A stretch of DNA of 43,382 bases from a bacterium (GTDB taxonomy: Bacteria > Bacillota > Clostridia > Christensenellales > CAG-138): NCBI GenBank assembly GCA_022778545.1, contig JALFDW010000021.1, positions 1-43,382 of the forward strand, read 5' to 3'. The translations under genes were made by a program, and so were the position numbers. The notes below the pieces were generated by a model. That model was not told the DNA's origin. It saw only the letters and a program-made list of their open reading frames with translations, and did not search any database. Shown here one piece after another: positions 41,160 to 43,382 of this stretch; position 1 is the stretch's first letter, and every line of letters begins with the position of its first letter.

Positions 41160-41431
41160 TTAAAACCGTTGAGGAAGAGTAAGTACGTTGGGATCTCTCC
41201 TTTGCAGAGAGCCGCGGGCGCTGGGAGCGCGGCATGGAGAACCGGGCGGAATGGGCTTCTGAGGGCGAGCTGAACTTCAAAGTAAGCGAGCCGGAGCAGG
41301 CGCTCCGTTATCAAATGCCGGCATATGACAGTATGCACAGAGTGGGCGCAGGTTGCGCCAAGCCGGGTGGCACCGCAGGAGTTTTCGAGGCTCTTGTCCC
41401 TGCAAAAGCAGTTGGGGACGAGGGCTTTTTT
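41160..41431 (+). promoter_or_regulatory. T-box riboswitch, tryptophan specifier
   Basis: This leader RNA senses uncharged tRNA. Stem I starts near 41172 with GAGTAAGTA and contains AGAGAG followed by the GCCGCG/CGCGGC distal arm. The 3' side of the specifier loop reads GAA-TGG-G, placing the Trp codon TGG at 41252-41254. A further stem, CGGAGC/GCTCCG, follows. The conserved T-box GGGTGGCACCGC lies at 41365-41376. The terminator stem (41390-41424) ends in CTTTTTTG. Uncharged tRNA-Trp should favour read-through into the trpB-like gene. Both start and stem I pairings were drawn by eye. Confidence 0.85.
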
Positions 41432-41510
41432 GTTGCTCTCCTGTCCCGGAGGACCCGCGGGAAAAGACCCGCAAATGGCCAAAGGCCGCAGAAAGAAAGG
41501 AGTGCAGACC

Positions 41511-42896
41511 ATGAAAGACAACAACATCCCCTACAAGATCTACCTGAGCGAAGCGGAACTCCCGAAGCAATGGTACAACGTGCGGGCGGACATGAAGAAC
41601 AAGCCCGCGCCGTTGCTCAACCCCGGCACGCTTCAGCCTATGACGGCGGAAGAACTCAGCCATGTGTTCTGCGATGAGCTCGTGCAGCAGGAGTTGGATG
41701 ACACCACGCCCTACATCGACATCCCGGAAGAGATCCGCGATTTTTATAAGATGTATCGCCCCGCACCGCTCGTGCGCGCCTATTGCCTGGAGAAGCATCT
41801 TGGCACGCCTGCGAAAATTTATTACAAATTTGAAGGCAACAATACCAGCGGCAGCCATAAGCTTAATTCCGCCATCGCGCAGGCATACTATGCAAAAAAA
41901 CAGGGCCTCAAAGGCGTGACCACGGAAACGGGCGCCGGCCAGTGGGGCACCGCGCTTTCCATGGCCTGCGCATACCTCGGGCTGGACTGCAGGGTGTTCA
42001 TGGTGAAGGTCTCCTATGAGCAGAAGCCCTTCCGCCGCGAGGTGATGCGCACCTACGGCGCGAACGTGACGCCTTCCCCCTCCATGACGACGGAAGTCGG
42101 CCGCAAGATCCTTGCGGAGTTCCCGGGCACGACGGGCAGCCTTGGCTGCGCCATTTCGGAAGCGGTGGAGACCGCGGTGAGCACGGAAGGGTACCGCTAT
42201 GTGCTCGGCAGCGTGCTTTCCCAGGTGCTGCTGCACCAGTCGGTCATCGGCCTTGAGGCGAAGGCCGCGCTTGATAAATACGGCGTGAAGCCGGACATCA
42301 TCATCGGCTGCGCGGGCGGCGGCTCCAACCTTGGCGGCCTCATCGCGCCGTTCATGGGCGAAAAGCTGCGCGGCGAAAAGGATTACCGCTTCATCGCAGT
42401 AGAGCCGGCTTCCTGCCCGAGCCTGACGCGCGGCAAATATGTGTATGACTTCTGCGACACAGGCATGGTTTGCCCGCTCGCAAAGATGTATACGCTCGGT
42501 TCCGGGTTCATTCCCTCCCCGAACCATGCGGGCGGCCTCCGCTACCATGGCATGAGCAGCGTGCTCTCCCAGCTTTATGATGATGGCCTCATGGAAGCGA
42601 CCTCCGTGGAGCAGACGAGCGTGTTCGCCGCGGCGGAAGAATTCGCCCGGGTGGAAGGCATCCTGCCCGCGCCGGAAAGCAGCCATGCGATCCGCGTGGC
42701 GATCGACGAGGCGCTCAAGTGCAAGGAGACCGGCGAGGAAAAGACGATCCTCTTCGGCCTGACAGGAACCGGGTATTTCGACCTTGTGGCGTATCAGAAA
42801 TATCATGACGGCGAAATGAACGATTATGTCCCGAGTGATGAGGATCTGCAGCGCGGCTTTGACGGCATCCCGAAGTTCCCGGGCAACATGATCTGA
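41511..42896 (+). CDS. trpB: TrpB2-like tryptophan synthase beta subunit
   Basis: This PLP enzyme joins indole and serine to give tryptophan. It is the long TrpB2 type: the PLP Lys117 is in NTSGSHKLNSAIAQA, the catalytic Glu is in TTETGAGQWGTALS (Trp where TrpB1 has His), and the phosphate loop is GCAGGGSNLGG. The length of 461 exceeds that of TrpB1 (about 400), as expected. AAGGAG lies eight bases before ATG 41511. It stands alone behind a Trp T-box, with no trpA, trpC or trpD, so indole salvage is likely unless those genes lie elsewhere. A terminator follows. The Trp-specific leader agrees with the assignment. Confidence 0.94.
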   Translation: MKDNNIPYKIYLSEAELPKQWYNVRADMKNKPAPLLNPGTLQPMTAEELSHVFCDELVQQELDDTTPYIDIPEEIRDFYKMYRPAPLVRAYCLEKHLGTPAKIYYKFEGNNTSGSHKLNSAIAQAYYAKKQGLKGVTTETGAGQWGTALSMACAYLGLDCRVFMVKVSYEQKPFRREVMRTYGANVTPSPSMTTEVGRKILAEFPGTTGSLGCAISEAVETAVSTEGYRYVLGSVLSQVLLHQSVIGLEAKAALDKYGVKPDIIIGCAGGGSNLGGLIAPFMGEKLRGEKDYRFIAVEPASCPSLTRGKYVYDFCDTGMVCPLAKMYTLGSGFIPSPNHAGGLRYHGMSSVLSQLYDDGLMEATSVEQTSVFAAAEEFARVEGILPAPESSHAIRVAIDEALKCKETGEEKTILFGLTGTGYFDLVAYQKYHDGEMNDYVPSDEDLQRGFDGIPKFPGNMI

Positions 42897-42990
42897 ATCT
42901 CTGGCATGCAAGACGTACCCCAACATCCTGCATAATGAAACACTCTTCTGCGGAATATGTTGTGGTGAAAGAAAAATCTCTTTTTCAGTG

Positions 42991-43020
42991 CGGGCGAACT
43001 GCGGTTCGCCCGTATTTTTT
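42991..43020 (+). terminator. Terminator of the trpB-like gene
   Basis: CGGGCGAAC and GTTCGCCCG form a perfect stem followed by TATTTTTTG, about 95 bp after the stop codon. It is a textbook intrinsic terminator. Confidence 0.92.
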
Positions 43021-43130
43021 GTTTTGGCGCGTCTGATGCAGAGAGCAGCACTGCATTTACATAAATTTGACATAAATATTAAATATATAATAGGAAGGTT
43101 TGCCTCCTATTTAGGAGCGTGAACCCCTGC

Positions 43131-43382
43131 ACCCCATCCCCCTTATCCCCCTTCCCCAGGGAAGGGGGACGTGATGTTGAAGGTGCGGCGCACCTTCGGG
43201 ACATGGGGAAAATGATTCCGTTGTTTTAATTCGCGGGATGTCCAGAGGCTGTCCCCTACATTTGCCCTCTCAGTCACCTGCGGTGACAGCTCCCCCAGAG
43301 GGGGAGCCAAGACGTATACCAACCGCGCTTACATTGAAGCGTTCTTGCCTCTCCCCACGGGAGAGGTGGCAGCGCGGAGCGC
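43131..43382 (-). repeat. Mosaic hairpin repeat, copy F (cut by window end)
   Basis: The reverse-oriented modules on the plus strand are M4 (43131-43197), M3 (43233-43261), short M2 (43265-43309, as in copy C) and the start of M1 (43338-43382), cut by the window end. An unrelated small hairpin, TAGGAAGG/CCTCCTA, lies at about 43091-43110. I see no gene after 42896. Confidence 0.85.

Noticed and set aside
41270-41285. Phe (TTC) specifier in GAACTTCAAAG of the T-box leader
   Set aside because: It lies outside the specifier loop once the GAAG/CTTC base pairing of stem I is drawn. TGG also matches the downstream tryptophan gene.

Overview
The window reads as a chromosomal segment of a fairly GC-rich anaerobic member of the Clostridia (Firmicutes), probably a gut commensal of the Oscillospiraceae/Christensenellales kind. 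The evidence is mixed: a T-box leader, a reverse-type rubrerythrin, a CotH/VTC/DUF4956 operon, the oxidative (Stickland-type) ornithine pathway, a tRNA with encoded CCA, and strong Shine-Dalgarno sites. The taxon is inferred; no complete marker gene is present.

Layout. (1) 0-0.5 kb: the end of an rRNA operon (5S plus terminator), followed by a noncoding spacer holding a 22-nt second copy of the 5S 3' end. (2) 0.5-3.5 kb: a lipoprotein, a 68-aa membrane protein, a GNAT acetyltransferase and an alpha/beta hydrolase. (3) 3.6-10.1 kb: an operon for an extracellular CotH-kinase protein with three lamin-tail domains, a VTC (polyphosphate polymerase-like) protein, a DUF4956 membrane protein and an ABC exporter. 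(4) 10.1-13.8 kb: a membrane protein, a BTAD regulator with a decayed GGDEF-like tail, and a Crp/Fnr regulator divergent from reverse rubrerythrin. (5) 13.9-17.1 kb: a possible signalling island (lipoprotein, zinc-ribbon beta-helix protein, Ser/Thr kinase) divergent from an XRE regulator across overlapping promoters. (6) 17.1-26 kb: a hairpin cluster, tRNA-Arg, a PfkB kinase, a membrane-spanning MerR protein, GtrA, an MBL hydrolase, an M20 amidohydrolase, an LCP protein and a flavin split-barrel protein. (7) 26-38.6 kb: a LysR regulator and the ornithine cluster ord-ortA-ortB-oraS-oraE-mutL-like-orr, then ornithine carbamoyltransferase and a convergent APC permease. (8) 38.7-41 kb: MscS, DUF951, signal peptidase I and a signal-peptidase-like protein lacking both catalytic residues. 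(9) 41.1-43 kb: a Trp-type T-box leader and a TrpB2-like gene.

Metabolic logic. Orr makes D-ornithine, OraSE converts it to 2,4-diaminopentanoate, Ord oxidises and deaminates this, and OrtAB cleaves the product thiolytically to alanine and acetyl-CoA. The carbamoyltransferase could feed ornithine from citrulline, and the permease could import or exchange the amino acid.

The most unusual feature is a family of intergenic mosaic repeats, six copies of about 250-450 bp. They are built from short perfect-hairpin modules (called M1, M2, M3, M3b and M4 here) and occur in both orientations. The usual order is M1-M2-M3-(M3b)-M4, with one copy in circularly permuted order and one inside the ornithine gene cluster. 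They carry no recognisable protein gene, so they are either non-autonomous mobile elements or structured-RNA/DNA elements. A second, simpler family of ATTGTCAATTG-like repeats sits in three other gaps.
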